From Rariloculus sp965263005 (GTDB taxonomy: Bacteria > Pseudomonadota > Gammaproteobacteria > Steroidobacterales > Rariloculaceae): 64,000 bases of DNA. The stretch spans positions 1,674,001-1,738,000 of the forward strand of contig NZ_OZ253579.1 of the NCBI RefSeq assembly GCF_965263005.1, in the 5' to 3' direction. The position numbers and the translations under genes are program-made. This document shows positions 16,434 through 24,877 of this stretch, piece after piece. Below the pieces are notes generated by a model. That model worked only from the letters and a program-made list of their open reading frames with translations, ran no database searches and was not told the origin of the DNA. Numbering within the stretch: position 1 is the stretch's first letter; every line of letters starts with the position of its first letter.

Positions 16434-17474
16434 ATGAACAGCACAGTCACACAATTCCAGTCCCAGACGGCACTAAGCGACCGGCTCGAGCGGCCGATGC
16501 GCGATCTCAGGGTCTCGGTCATCGACCGCTGCAACTACCGTTGCCCGTACTGCATGCCGGCGGAGATCTACGGTGAGAGCCACAAGTTTTTGCCTCGCGC
16601 GCACTGGTTGACGCCCGGTGAGCTCAAACGCGTGGCGGGCCTCTTCGTCGGACTTGGCGTCAACAAGCTCCGCATCACCGGGGGCGAGCCGCTGCTCAGG
16701 CGGGACCTGAACGAGATCGTCGCGGGCCTCGCGGAGCTCGACGGGGTGGATGATCTCGCGTTGACGACGAACGGCGCGCGGTTGGCCAAACGCGCCGTTG
16801 AACTCAGGGCGGCCGGGCTCAAGCGCATTACGGTCAGCCTCGATAGCCTCGATGAGGCGGTCTGTCGCGAGATGAACGGCGGCCGGGGCGACGTCGCCAC
16901 GGTGCTCAAGGGTATCGAGGCTGCAATGAACGCGGGTTTCGAACCGATCAAGATCAACGTGATGGTTCAGCGCACCATCAACGATCACACGGTGCTTGAT
17001 CTCGTCGAGCATTTTCGCGGCACCGGTATCATCGTGCGGTTCATCGAGTACATGGATGTCGGCACGCTCAACGGCTGGCAGGCAGACCAGGTGGTCTCGT
17101 CGAAAGTCCTGCTAGACAGGATTGCCGGGCGTTGGCCCGTCGAAGCGCTCCAGAGCAACTACCGCGGTGAAGTCGCCAAGCGCTACGCGTTCACTGACGG
17201 CAAGGGCGAAATCGGTTTTATCTCTTCGGTCAGCGAGCCGTTCTGCGGCGATTGCCATCGCGCGCGACTGTCGGCCGAAGGCACGCTCTACACGTGCCTG
17301 TTTGCGAATCACGGCACGGATCTCAGGGGGGCATTGCGCGCGGGCGCAAGCGACGCGGACCTGGTCGGTCTGCTGCAGAACGTCTGGCGCAACCGGGCGG
17401 ACCGTTACAGCGAGCTGCGCGGGGAGAAGATCACGCGTGAGCAGCGCGTCGAGATGTACAGGATGGGCGGCTGA
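16434..17474 (+). CDS. moaA: GTP 3',8-cyclase (radical SAM) MoaA
   Basis: The 346-residue enzyme converts GTP to 3',8-cyclo-GTP, the first step of molybdopterin synthesis. ATG 16434 is chosen because it lies just behind a TATAAT box. The radical-SAM cluster motif is DRCNYRCPYCMP, and the second 4Fe-4S cluster is formed by CGDCHRARLSAEGTLYTC near the C-terminus. Substrate-binding features such as ITGGEPLLRRD are present. The stop overlaps the moaC start (TGATG), which implies translational coupling. It is complete and of normal length. Confidence 0.97.
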   Translation: MNSTVTQFQSQTALSDRLERPMRDLRVSVIDRCNYRCPYCMPAEIYGESHKFLPRAHWLTPGELKRVAGLFVGLGVNKLRITGGEPLLRRDLNEIVAGLAELDGVDDLALTTNGARLAKRAVELRAAGLKRITVSLDSLDEAVCREMNGGRGDVATVLKGIEAAMNAGFEPIKINVMVQRTINDHTVLDLVEHFRGTGIIVRFIEYMDVGTLNGWQADQVVSSKVLLDRIAGRWPVEALQSNYRGEVAKRYAFTDGKGEIGFISSVSEPFCGDCHRARLSAEGTLYTCLFANHGTDLRGALRAGASDADLVGLLQNVWRNRADRYSELRGEKITREQRVEMYRMGG

Positions 17475-18028
17475 TGCTCAGTCACGTCGACTCGGCCAAT
17501 CGGCCGACGATGGTCGACGTCGGCGACAAGGCTGTAACCCGCCGCAGCGCCGTTGCCCGAGCCACGGTCGTCTTTCCGGCTGAAGTGGCGCCCTCGACCC
17601 GGGAGACGCTGCGCACGAAGAAGGGGCCGGTGTTCGACACGGCCATCGTTGCCGGCGTCATGGCGGCGAAGCGTACCCACGATCTGATCCCGTTCTGTCA
17701 CCCGATTCCGCTCGAGGACTGTCGGATCTCGATCGGCTGGGGCGCCGGCGGCGAAGTGCTTATCGAATGCTCGGTGCGCGCAACGCACAAGACCGGCGTC
17801 GAGATGGAAGCGTTGACCGGGGCAGCGACCGCGGCTTTGACCGTCTACGACATGTGCAAGGCGCTGACCCATGGCATCCGGATCAGCGAACTCGCGCTCG
17901 TGTCGAAGACCGGCGGCCGGCGCGACTATCCTGCGACAGCGGGCGCACCGGCAGGCGCGGCGGCCGGGGACGCGGCGAGCGCAACAGCGGGCGAGACGGC
18001 GGCCACGGACGCGTCCCGCGATGCTTGA
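17474..18028 (+). CDS. moaC: Cyclic pyranopterin monophosphate synthase MoaC
   Basis: The 184-residue protein rearranges 3',8-cyclo-GTP into cPMP with release of pyrophosphate. Motifs are MVDVGDKAVTRRSAVA, KRTHDLIPFCHPIPLEDCRI, THKTGVEMEALTGAATAALT and YDMCKALTHGIRI. The conserved fold ends at about residue 155 (KTGGRRDYPA). It is followed by a 28-residue tail made almost only of Ala, Thr, Gly and Asp, which the family lacks. The end overlaps moaD by eight bases. Confidence 0.96.
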   Translation: MLSHVDSANRPTMVDVGDKAVTRRSAVARATVVFPAEVAPSTRETLRTKKGPVFDTAIVAGVMAAKRTHDLIPFCHPIPLEDCRISIGWGAGGEVLIECSVRATHKTGVEMEALTGAATAALTVYDMCKALTHGIRISELALVSKTGGRRDYPATAGAPAGAAAGDAASATAGETAATDASRDA

Positions 18029-18263
18029 CGTCACGGCCAGGTATTTCGCCGTGTTCCGCGAGCAGGCGGGCTGCGGCAGCGAGCAGGTCGCGACGGCTGC
18101 GGCGACGACGGGCGAGTTCTTCAGCGAAGTGGCCGCGCGGCACGGCTTTCTCGACGCGCAGGTGCGCTGCAAGGTCGCCGTCAATGGCGAACTGGCCGGT
18201 TGGGATGCAGTGCTCAGCGACGCCGACGAGATATTGTTTTTTCCGCCCGTAGCGGGCGGCTGA
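18021..18263 (+). CDS. moaD: Molybdopterin synthase small subunit MoaD (sulfur carrier)
   Basis: The 80-residue ubiquitin-like protein carries a C-terminal thiocarboxylate that donates sulfur to cPMP. It starts at ATG 18021 inside the end of moaC. The beta-grasp pattern is VTARYFAVFREQAGCGSEQV, KVAVNGELAGWDAVLSDADE and ILFFPPVAGG, ending in the obligatory Gly-Gly. It partners with MoaE encoded next. Confidence 0.95.
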   Translation: MLDVTARYFAVFREQAGCGSEQVATAAATTGEFFSEVAARHGFLDAQVRCKVAVNGELAGWDAVLSDADEILFFPPVAGG

Positions 18264-18277
18264 ACGCGGCAGCGCCC

Positions 18278-18715
18278 GTGCGGTTCGATATCTCCACGGA
18301 CACGATCGATCCCGGCGAGCTCAAGGCCGCGCTGCTGGCCGATCGGGCCGGCGCCTGTGTGTGTTTCGAAGGCTGGGTCAGGGACCACAACGACGGCGAA
18401 GCCGTAACCGCGCTCGAGTACGAGTCGCACGCGCCGACGGCGGTCAAGGAAGGCCGCAGGATCCTGGCCGAGGCCGGGCAGCGTTTCGATATCGTGACTG
18501 CGCGTTGCGTACACCGCGTCGGCCGGCTCGACATCGGTGACTGCGCCGTATGGGTCGGGGTCAGCGCCGGGCACCGCGGCGCGGCATTCGAAGCGTGCAG
18601 ATACATCATCGACGAGACCAAGCAGCGCGTGCCGATCTGGAAGAAGGAGCATTACACGAGCGGCGTGTCCGGCTGGGTGAACTGCGCGACGCCTGGCGTC
18701 TCGTCCCACGAATAG
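18278..18715 (+). CDS. moaE: Molybdopterin synthase catalytic subunit MoaE
   Basis: The 145-residue enzyme inserts two sulfur atoms into cPMP using MoaD. GTG 18278 gives the usual N-terminal length; CTG 18260, overlapping the moaD stop, is possible. Family motifs are ACVCFEGWVRDHNDGEAVTA, LEYESHAP, HRVGRLDIGDCAVWVGVSAG and the active-site lysine region PIWKKEHYTSGVSGWVNC. It ends the moaACDE run; mocA is convergent 8 bp further on. Confidence 0.95.
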   Translation: MRFDISTDTIDPGELKAALLADRAGACVCFEGWVRDHNDGEAVTALEYESHAPTAVKEGRRILAEAGQRFDIVTARCVHRVGRLDIGDCAVWVGVSAGHRGAAFEACRYIIDETKQRVPIWKKEHYTSGVSGWVNCATPGVSSHE

Positions 18716-18723
18716 CTACAGAT

Positions 18724-19392
18724 TCAGCGCCTTCGGGCAAGGCTGCCCGCAAGGCGCGAATGCCGCCTGACGATCAGCGTGGGGCTGAGATTCGCGAGTT
18801 TCGTCAGATCGTCCGTGGTATCGATGTCGACTTCAGCCTCGGGCATGTCGACGGCGGTTGTTTGCGTTGATTCCCTGAGAATCGCGCGCGCGCCGGTATC
18901 GCCCTTGAGACTGCGAAGTTGCCGCCAGACCGCGTGCGGCAGGATCGCGGGCACGCCGATGCCGCATGCATAGCGCGCTGCTGCGGTGACGTTCGGCCGG
19001 CGCCGCCACGCGTCGAGCAAACGGCAAAGCGCATTCGTAGTGACGGCCGGCTGATCGGTGAGCATGACGAGAACAGCGCGCGTCGCCGGAGGCATCGCGG
19101 CGAGCCCGGCCTGAAGCGAGCCCGCGAGTCCGTGCTGCCAACGGCAGTTGCTTACCGGTATGGCATGGGCGCCGTGTCTGCGCAGCAGCGCTCTGAGCCG
19201 CAGTGCATCGGCGCCGAGCACGACGACCACGCGTCCCGGTGCGACGGCCGCGGCGGCGTCGAGCGCGTGCAGCAGCAGCGCGCGCTGCCGATAGCGGACG
19301 AGTTGCTTGGGCCTGCCGAGGCGCCGCGAGCCGCCCGCCGCGAGCACGATGCAAGCAAGTCCACCAGGTCGAAAGCGTAAGCGCGAGCGCAT
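18724..19392 (-). CDS. MocA-like molybdenum cofactor nucleotidyltransferase
   Basis: The 222-residue GT-A fold protein has the nucleotide-binding start LACIVLAAGGSRRLGRPKQL, the acidic metal site VLVMLTDQPAVTT and GVPAILPHAVWRQLRSLKGD followed by GARAIL. These fit MocA, which attaches CMP to molybdopterin for xanthine dehydrogenase-family enzymes, better than MobA. The location at the end of the moa cluster supports a molybdenum role. No molybdenum hydroxylase is present in the window. The last 25 residues are Arg-rich. A related CTP:sugar transferase is the main alternative. Confidence 0.8.
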   Translation of the reverse strand: MRSRLRFRPGGLACIVLAAGGSRRLGRPKQLVRYRQRALLLHALDAAAAVAPGRVVVVLGADALRLRALLRRHGAHAIPVSNCRWQHGLAGSLQAGLAAMPPATRAVLVMLTDQPAVTTNALCRLLDAWRRRPNVTAAARYACGIGVPAILPHAVWRQLRSLKGDTGARAILRESTQTTAVDMPEAEVDIDTTDDLTKLANLSPTLIVRRHSRLAGSLARRR

Positions 19393-19644
19393 CCCGCAAC
19401 TATACTGAAACCGGTCGTCGGCATGATGCGCGTCTTTAACCCGCTCGGCTCATCAATCCGCACCTCCGCTCGGCTGCACGCACTGGATCACGGCATGCCT
19501 CGCGCGGATTTCCGGCAATCGGTGAGCCATGCGGGAAAGCGACCGCCAAACCTCGCGGCAGAGTAGGCCGCGGGCTCGCTTCCTTTGCGCTGGACCTTAC
19601 GCCGGGCGACCGTGCCAAGGCGCACTTCGAATGGCTGCGCTCGG

Positions 19645-20181
19645 CTATGGCCTCAACGGCGGCGCTGGATCGCGCTGGAGAGCCCATGCCAACCGGTCGC
19701 GGCCGGTTTTTACTCCGAACGGCCTCGCTCCACGTTGACCGCGAACGCGCTTGCCGCTATGCGGCCGCCGTTGTTCCCACTCGACCACTGCCGCGCGTAA
19801 GCTCTCCGCGTTAAAGTACCTGCGCGCCAATGCCGGGCTCACGCCCGCCGCGCGCGCTACGACCCCGGTAGTGATGGCGAGAATGCCCTTGTTTTTGCCG
19901 ATCTCCCGCGCCGTCGCTACGAGCTGGTATTTCCGATACTTGGGCGGAAGGATATCGACCGCCACCGGACCGGGCGGAAAATCCGTGTCCGGGACCATGT
20001 AAGCATCTATCCACTCCAGCCACGATCCGCCGGAATAGTATCGGAAAGAGCCCAAGGATATTCCCGCCTCCTGGCATACCGCAATACACGTTACATTGAG
20101 AAAATCGAGCCGCTCGATTAACTCCAGGGTTGCATTGTGAAGCGCCACCCGAATTTTCCAGTGCTTGTGTTGCTTGCTCAT
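19645..20181 (-). CDS. Putative DNA-binding regulator with two helix-turn-helix-like regions
   Basis: The 178-residue protein is called from ATG 20181; a start at 20289 adds a basic extension. It has two possible helix-turn-helix segments. The first (about residues 18-42) reads LIERLDFLNVTCIAVCQEAG then ISLGSFRYYSGG. The second (about 95-125) reads GKNKGILAITTGVVARAAGV then SPALARRYFN, close to the TetR N-terminal pattern. A basic tail follows. Its layout is not that of an ordinary TetR protein, which has one N-terminal HTH and a long ligand domain. The target is unknown; moaB, divergent 394 bp away, is one candidate. Confidence 0.55.
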   Translation of the reverse strand: MSKQHKHWKIRVALHNATLELIERLDFLNVTCIAVCQEAGISLGSFRYYSGGSWLEWIDAYMVPDTDFPPGPVAVDILPPKYRKYQLVATAREIGKNKGILAITTGVVARAAGVSPALARRYFNAESLRAAVVEWEQRRPHSGKRVRGQRGARPFGVKTGRDRLAWALQRDPAPPLRP

Positions 20182-20574
20182 TGTCCGCGCTTTTGACTCG
20201 CGGGCGCGCTCTCGTGCCGCCCGGAGCCGAAACGTTTTGTTGTGATAATCGCCCGTGGATTGTATCCGATGCCGGTATGTCGCCGGCATGGTCCTCGTCC
20301 ACGGCGGTGGCGGAGCGATTGTTGGTAATCGTCCGTGGCGCGAATACGCTCAAGTTGTAGTCAATCCGCTTGCGGTTTGCTTGCCTGCGAAGCTCGGCTT
20401 GTGGGATGGAAGTTCGGAGAAGTCAAATTATGTCGGATAAAACAATCGGTTATATTTCGATATGGGCTGTAGGACGCTGGGTAGTTTAAGATGGGGGTTG
20501 GCGTTGTTTTAGCGCAGCGTTCCTGAATATCATCGGTTGCAGATTCGAGCACAAGCCGAAATCCGGGCCCGCCA
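20182..20574 (+). other. Intergenic region between the regulator and moaB, partly AT-rich
   Basis: About 390 bases separate the divergent regulator and moaB genes. The segment 20405-20510 is markedly AT-rich for this genome (for instance TTATATTTCGATAT near 20451) and is the likely site of both promoters. I see no convincing gene, RNA structure or strong repeat in it. Confidence 0.4.
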
Positions 20575-21099
20575 ATGGCAGTCAGCGAAGAACGATCTCT
20601 CAAACCGCTTGCGATAGCCGTGCTGACCGTTTCGGATACGCGCACCGATGAGACGGACAAGTCCGGCGCCGCGTTGGTCCGCAACCTTGAAGAGGCCGGT
20701 CATACGCTCGCCGCCAAGACGATCGTGGGGGACGACATTTATGCCATTCGCGCGATCGTCTCGAACTGGATTGCAGACGCCGGGGTTGACGCGGTCATAA
20801 CGACGGGCGGTACGGGCCTGACGGGCCGCGACGGGACGCCGGAGGCAGTCGGAGTGCTGCTGGACAAGTCCATCGAGGGCTTCGGCGAGCTGTTTCGCAC
20901 GTTGTCGTACGAAGATATCGGCACGTCGAGCCTGCAATCTCGATGTCTCGCGGGCGTGGCCAACGGCACTTATGTGTTCTGCCTGCCGGGCTCGACCAAC
21001 GCCTGCGAGACGGGCTGGCGCAAGCTCATTGCAGCGCAACTCGACTACCGCACGCGGCCGTGTAATCTTGCCGAGCTGATGCCCCGATTGAGGGAGTAG
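20575..21099 (+). CDS. moaB: MoaB/MogA-family molybdopterin adenylyltransferase
   Basis: The 174-residue protein adenylates molybdopterin ahead of MoeA. It has the family motifs IAVLTVSDTRTDETDKSGAA, VDAVITTGGTGLTGRDGTPE and LPGSTNACETGWRKLIAAQL. The length fits MoaB/MogA. In E. coli, MoaB is inactive and MogA does the reaction. Here no other homologue is visible apart from the MoeA domain, so this one is likely to be the working enzyme. A serine hydrolase gene follows after 3 bases. Confidence 0.9.
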   Translation: MAVSEERSLKPLAIAVLTVSDTRTDETDKSGAALVRNLEEAGHTLAAKTIVGDDIYAIRAIVSNWIADAGVDAVITTGGTGLTGRDGTPEAVGVLLDKSIEGFGELFRTLSYEDIGTSSLQSRCLAGVANGTYVFCLPGSTNACETGWRKLIAAQLDYRTRPCNLAELMPRLRE

Positions 21100-21102
21100 G
21101 AT

Positions 21103-22317
21103 ATGAAAAAGCTGACCAGCAGGACCCTATTTATGTTCGTATTTGCTTGTGCAGCGTCGGCGTGCGCCGAGTTGCGCGATACCGATGCCATCGACGCGTA
21201 CCTTGAACAAGCCGTGGCGGGCACGAAGATACCCGGGCTGGTTGCGCTCGTTGTCGACGCCGATGAAACCCTCTACATGAAGGCGGTCGGCCTTCGCAAC
21301 GGCGCGCGCAACGAAGCGATGACGGATGACACGATCTTTCGTATCGCCTCGATGACGAAACCCATCGCAACGACGGCAATCATGATGCTCGTAGAGGAGG
21401 GCAAGCTCAGCCTGGATGATCCGATCGCAACATACGTTCCCGAGTTCTCCGAGCGCCGCGTCGTCACCGGGTTCAACGCCGAGCAAGCGACCTGGACGAC
21501 TCGGCCGGCGAACAGTCAGGCGACGATCAGGCACATGATTTCGCACTCTTCGGGCCTTGCCTACGGTTTCGCGAGCGAGACAGTCGCTGCGATCAGCGAA
21601 GGCGCTCGGGGCCAGTCCGGCGACACGCCGCTGCTCTACGATCCGGGCACGGGATGGTCCTACTCCGGCGGCATTGCCGTTGTCGGGCGCGTCGTTGAGC
21701 GTATCGAAGGCATGGGCTTGGATTCGTTTCTGCGCGACCGCCTGTTCGCGCCGCTCGGGATGCATGAGACATCGTTCATCGTGCCGCTCAGCGAGCACGG
21801 CCGAGTCGCGACGACGCACCAGCTCGAAGGCGGGGTGCTCGTCGAGACGCCAAACCCGATCGACATCCGCTCGCCTGTCTCCGGCGACGGCGGTCTGCAC
21901 TCGACGGCAGCCGATTATGCGCGTTTCATTCAGTTCATTCTCAACGGGGGTGTCGCGCCCGACGGGCAGCGGCTGCTGTTGGAAGCGTCGGTTCGCGAGC
22001 TCGGCCGCAACCAGCTCGGGAGCGTCAGGGTGACCCTGCAGGACGAGCCCATGCCGGAGCTTGCGCGCGCGTTTCCGCTCGGCGCCGGCCGCGACGGCTT
22101 CGGACTAGGCTTTCAGGTGACGGGCGAGCATGAGGACGCGACGATCCGCTCGCCGGGCAGCATGAGCTGGGCGGGCATCTTCAACACCGAGTTCTGGATC
22201 GATCCCGCGCGCGGGATCGGCGGCGTGCTTCTGATGCAGTATCTGCCGTTTTATGACGAGGACGCGATTGCAACGCTCGTGGGATTCGAGCAGCGCGTCT
22301 ACGAGCGCCTCGAATAG
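21103..22317 (+). CDS. Serine beta-lactamase/esterase-like (class C fold) lipoprotein
   Basis: The 404-residue exported protein has a lipoprotein signal (FACAASAC, lipid cysteine 21). The active-site motif SMTK lies at residues 83-86. The second motif is YSG (in GWSYSGGIAVVGR) rather than the YxN of true class C beta-lactamases, which points to an EstB-type esterase or peptidase. The C-terminal region GFGLGFQVTGEHEDA and MSWAGIFNTEFWIDPARGIG fits this family. It lies 3 bases after moaB but has no evident cofactor role; the 3' end overlaps the convergent amidotransferase gene by 19 bases. Confidence 0.88.
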   Translation: MKKLTSRTLFMFVFACAASACAELRDTDAIDAYLEQAVAGTKIPGLVALVVDADETLYMKAVGLRNGARNEAMTDDTIFRIASMTKPIATTAIMMLVEEGKLSLDDPIATYVPEFSERRVVTGFNAEQATWTTRPANSQATIRHMISHSSGLAYGFASETVAAISEGARGQSGDTPLLYDPGTGWSYSGGIAVVGRVVERIEGMGLDSFLRDRLFAPLGMHETSFIVPLSEHGRVATTHQLEGGVLVETPNPIDIRSPVSGDGGLHSTAADYARFIQFILNGGVAPDGQRLLLEASVRELGRNQLGSVRVTLQDEPMPELARAFPLGAGRDGFGLGFQVTGEHEDATIRSPGSMSWAGIFNTEFWIDPARGIGGVLLMQYLPFYDEDAIATLVGFEQRVYERLE

Positions 22318-23135
22318 GAGTTCATTCCGGATCGGTCGCTCGGATCGTCAAGCCGGGCTCGCCGGTTCCCTCGATGAGCGGACCGGCTCACGGGCTCGCC
22401 GTGGTACCTGCGCACGAAGCGAGCAAGGATTCGCTGTGGCACGGGCGTGTCCTCGTTCGCGACCGCGGCGACGAGTTTGTCGGCCGTCTCGGGCGGGAAG
22501 TAGCCGTGGCGCCTGTAAGCGTTGATACGAACGACGAAGCCGTCGGGATCGCCCTCGGGATGAAACTGGGTGGCGTAAATGTTGTTTCGCAGGCGGAACA
22601 TCTGCACGGGGCACGCCGCGGAGAACGCAAGCAGAACGGCACCCGGCGGTATATCGTCGCAGGCTTCCTTGTGCCCGAGCAGCACGCGAAAACTCCCCGG
22701 GAAGCCTTCGAGCAGGGGGTCCCGCTTGCCTTCCTCGGTCAGTTTGATGTCCGCGCCACCAACGGGTTCGGCGTATTTCGTGGAAATGTGCGCACCGCAG
22801 TACTTTCCCAGAAGGCCGTTGCCCGAGCATGCGCCGAGAAACGGAAAGTCCACTGCAACGATTCGTTCGAAGAGCGCCATGAAGTCGCTCTCGATTCGCT
22901 TTTGAATCGCGGACTTCGCGTTGTCGGGTGTGCTGACGTCGAACGGGCTGCCGCCGACGATGATCGACGCGTAGTCGCCGAGCTCGATTCCGGGCAGGCC
23001 CGTACGTTCGACGCGTGCGCGAACGACTTCGTCTTCACGCAAGCCGCCGTAACGAAGGATGGCCCCGAACTCACTGTTCGCCGCCGCGTCCTCGGGACGT
23101 AGCTGGATCACGAGAATGGGTCTTTTCACCGGCAT
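22299..23135 (-). CDS. Class I glutamine amidotransferase-like protein (GMP synthase glutaminase fold)
   Basis: The 278-residue protein starts at ATG 23135 (MPVKRPILVIQLRPEDAAAN). The nucleophile lies in FLGACSGNGLLG (cysteine 103), and the His-Glu pair is in IYATQFHPEGDPDGF. It is free-standing and has no synthetase domain. Related proteins hydrolyse gamma-glutamyl amines or act on unknown amides. The C-terminal 35 residues are basic and probably disordered. It lies 10 bp downstream of the GNAT gene, likely in one transcript with it. Confidence 0.85.
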   Translation of the reverse strand: MPVKRPILVIQLRPEDAAANSEFGAILRYGGLREDEVVRARVERTGLPGIELGDYASIIVGGSPFDVSTPDNAKSAIQKRIESDFMALFERIVAVDFPFLGACSGNGLLGKYCGAHISTKYAEPVGGADIKLTEEGKRDPLLEGFPGSFRVLLGHKEACDDIPPGAVLLAFSAACPVQMFRLRNNIYATQFHPEGDPDGFVVRINAYRRHGYFPPETADKLVAAVANEDTPVPQRILARFVRRYHGEPVSRSAHRGNRRARLDDPSDRSGMNSYSRRS

Positions 23136-23145
23136 CGGCGAGGCG

Positions 23146-23655
23146 TCACTCGGAGGCTGGGCGCGCGGCCGCTGCAAGCGGCTTGTTCAGAAACAGCATT
23201 TGGGCGGAATCTCCGCCGACGGTCGTCTGGAAACCAAGGCGCTCATAGAGCTTGCGGGCCCGGTTGTTGTCGGTCCTCACCTCGAGCGTGAGCTTGCAAC
23301 AGCCGCGTTGGCGGGCGCGCTTTTCAGCGTCGCCGAGCAACAGCCGACCGATCCCGTTGCCGCGGTACTCCGGCAGCACCGCGAGATCGTGGATGTTGAG
23401 GAGCGGACGCGCCCGGAAGGTCGAAAAACCGAAGAAGCATGCGGCAACGCCTATGGGCCGCCCGTCAAGGACGGCAAGCAGGACAAGCGTCGTCGGATGG
23501 TCGCGCAGCGCCGGAATGAGCCGCTCGCGCACGGCTTCGCTCAGCGGTTCCCCGTCGCCGATCGGATCGGACGCATAGGAGTCGAGCACCTCAATGATTC
23601 CGTGCGCATCTGCCGACGACGTCAGATCGGCCTCACGGACCCGCACGGCATCCAT
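23146..23655 (-). CDS. GNAT-family N-acetyltransferase
   Basis: The 169-residue enzyme transfers an acetyl group from acetyl-CoA to an amine. The acetyl-CoA motif A is LAVLPEYRGNGIGRLLLGDA, preceded by the strand RPLLNIHDL and followed by CKLTLEVRTDNNRARKLYER then LGFQ (motif B). It is complete with the usual length. The substrate is unknown. It lies between the interrupted dehydrogenase gene and the amidotransferase gene on the same strand. Confidence 0.88.
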   Translation of the reverse strand: MDAVRVREADLTSSADAHGIIEVLDSYASDPIGDGEPLSEAVRERLIPALRDHPTTLVLLAVLDGRPIGVAACFFGFSTFRARPLLNIHDLAVLPEYRGNGIGRLLLGDAEKRARQRGCCKLTLEVRTDNNRARKLYERLGFQTTVGGDSAQMLFLNKPLAAAARPASE

Positions 23656-24857
23656 GAGACGAGCTGCTAGCCCCCGGGACCCGGCTCGATACGGAGCAAG
23701 GCGCCGTCGTCCTCGCCGGTCAGCACGTAGAGCAGCCCGTCCGGTCCCTGGCGAACGTCGCGGATCCTTTGTCTCAGATCGACGAGCAACGACTCGCGGC
23801 GCAACTCTTCCATGTTCTCGTTGATCAGGATGCGCTGCAGGTGGCCGGTGCCTGGAATTTCACCCATGCGCAACGCGCCGACGAATACGTCGCCCGTCCA
23901 CCTCGGCAGCGCATCGCCGGTGTAGAACGCCATGCCCGAGACCGCGATTGACGGCGTCCAGTAGACGATCGGGTTGTCGAAGCCCGGCCGCGAGAACTCA
24001 GCAGACTGCCAAGGGCCTGGATAGGTCCTTCCGAGGCTGATCAAGGGCCAACCGTAGTTGGCGCCGGGGCGCAGAATGTTGATCTCGTCCCCGCCGTTGG
24101 GGCCGTTCTCGTTTTGCCAGACGGCACCCGTGCCGGGATGCACGGCGAGGGCGAGCGTGTTGCGGTGTCCGAGCGTGAAAATCTCGGGCAGGTAGCCGTC
24201 CTTGCCGACAAACGGGTTGTCATCCGGCACACTGCCGTCGTTGCGCAGCCTGAGCACCTTGCCGCGCTGGCTCATCGGATCCTGCGCAGCGTCGCCCTGG
24301 CCGCTGCCGACGCTCATGTAGAGCAGGCCGTCATGATCGAAAGCGAGCCGCGACGAGCTGCTTATGCCTTCGGCAGCGACAAAGATTTCGCTCAGGTCCA
24401 CGAGCGCTTCGCCGTCAAAGCGGCCGCGGCCGACCGTGAGCCGCGCGCCGTCCCCGTCCGGCTTGTTGTAGCTCAAGTATAGATAGCTGTTCGCGTCGAA
24501 ATCCGGATGCCGCACGATGTCGTGCAGCCCCGACAACCCGGAAGTGCCCACCTCAGAAAGCCCGGGTACGGGATCGGGATCGAGCACGTCGTCGCGGATC
24601 ACGCGCAGCGCACCGGTTCGTTCGGTGACGAGCATAACGCCGTCCGGCAGGAACGCGATGCTCCAGGGCTGGGTCAGGCCGCGCGCGAGCACGACGACGC
24701 GGATATCCTGGTCTTCCGCCGTCTTGTAGTGGACGGGCGCATCCGGAAGCGGCGGAATCTCAAGGCCCTGCGGTGCGACGGGGTAACCCGTGCGCGAGTT
24801 GAAAGGCACTTCTTGCTGCGCCGACACGTTGGCAGCCCATAGCAGCGGCGCTGGTCT

Positions 24858-24875
24858 TACCCCGTTTCCGTGGAC
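24858..24875 (+). repeat. Left terminal inverted repeat of the IS3-family element
   Basis: TACCCCGTTTCCGTGGAC pairs with the right end at 26083-26100 over 14 of 18 positions, the core being CCCGTTT and CGTGGA. It defines the transposase-gene 3' end of the element. Confidence 0.8.
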
Positions 24876-24877
24876 GG

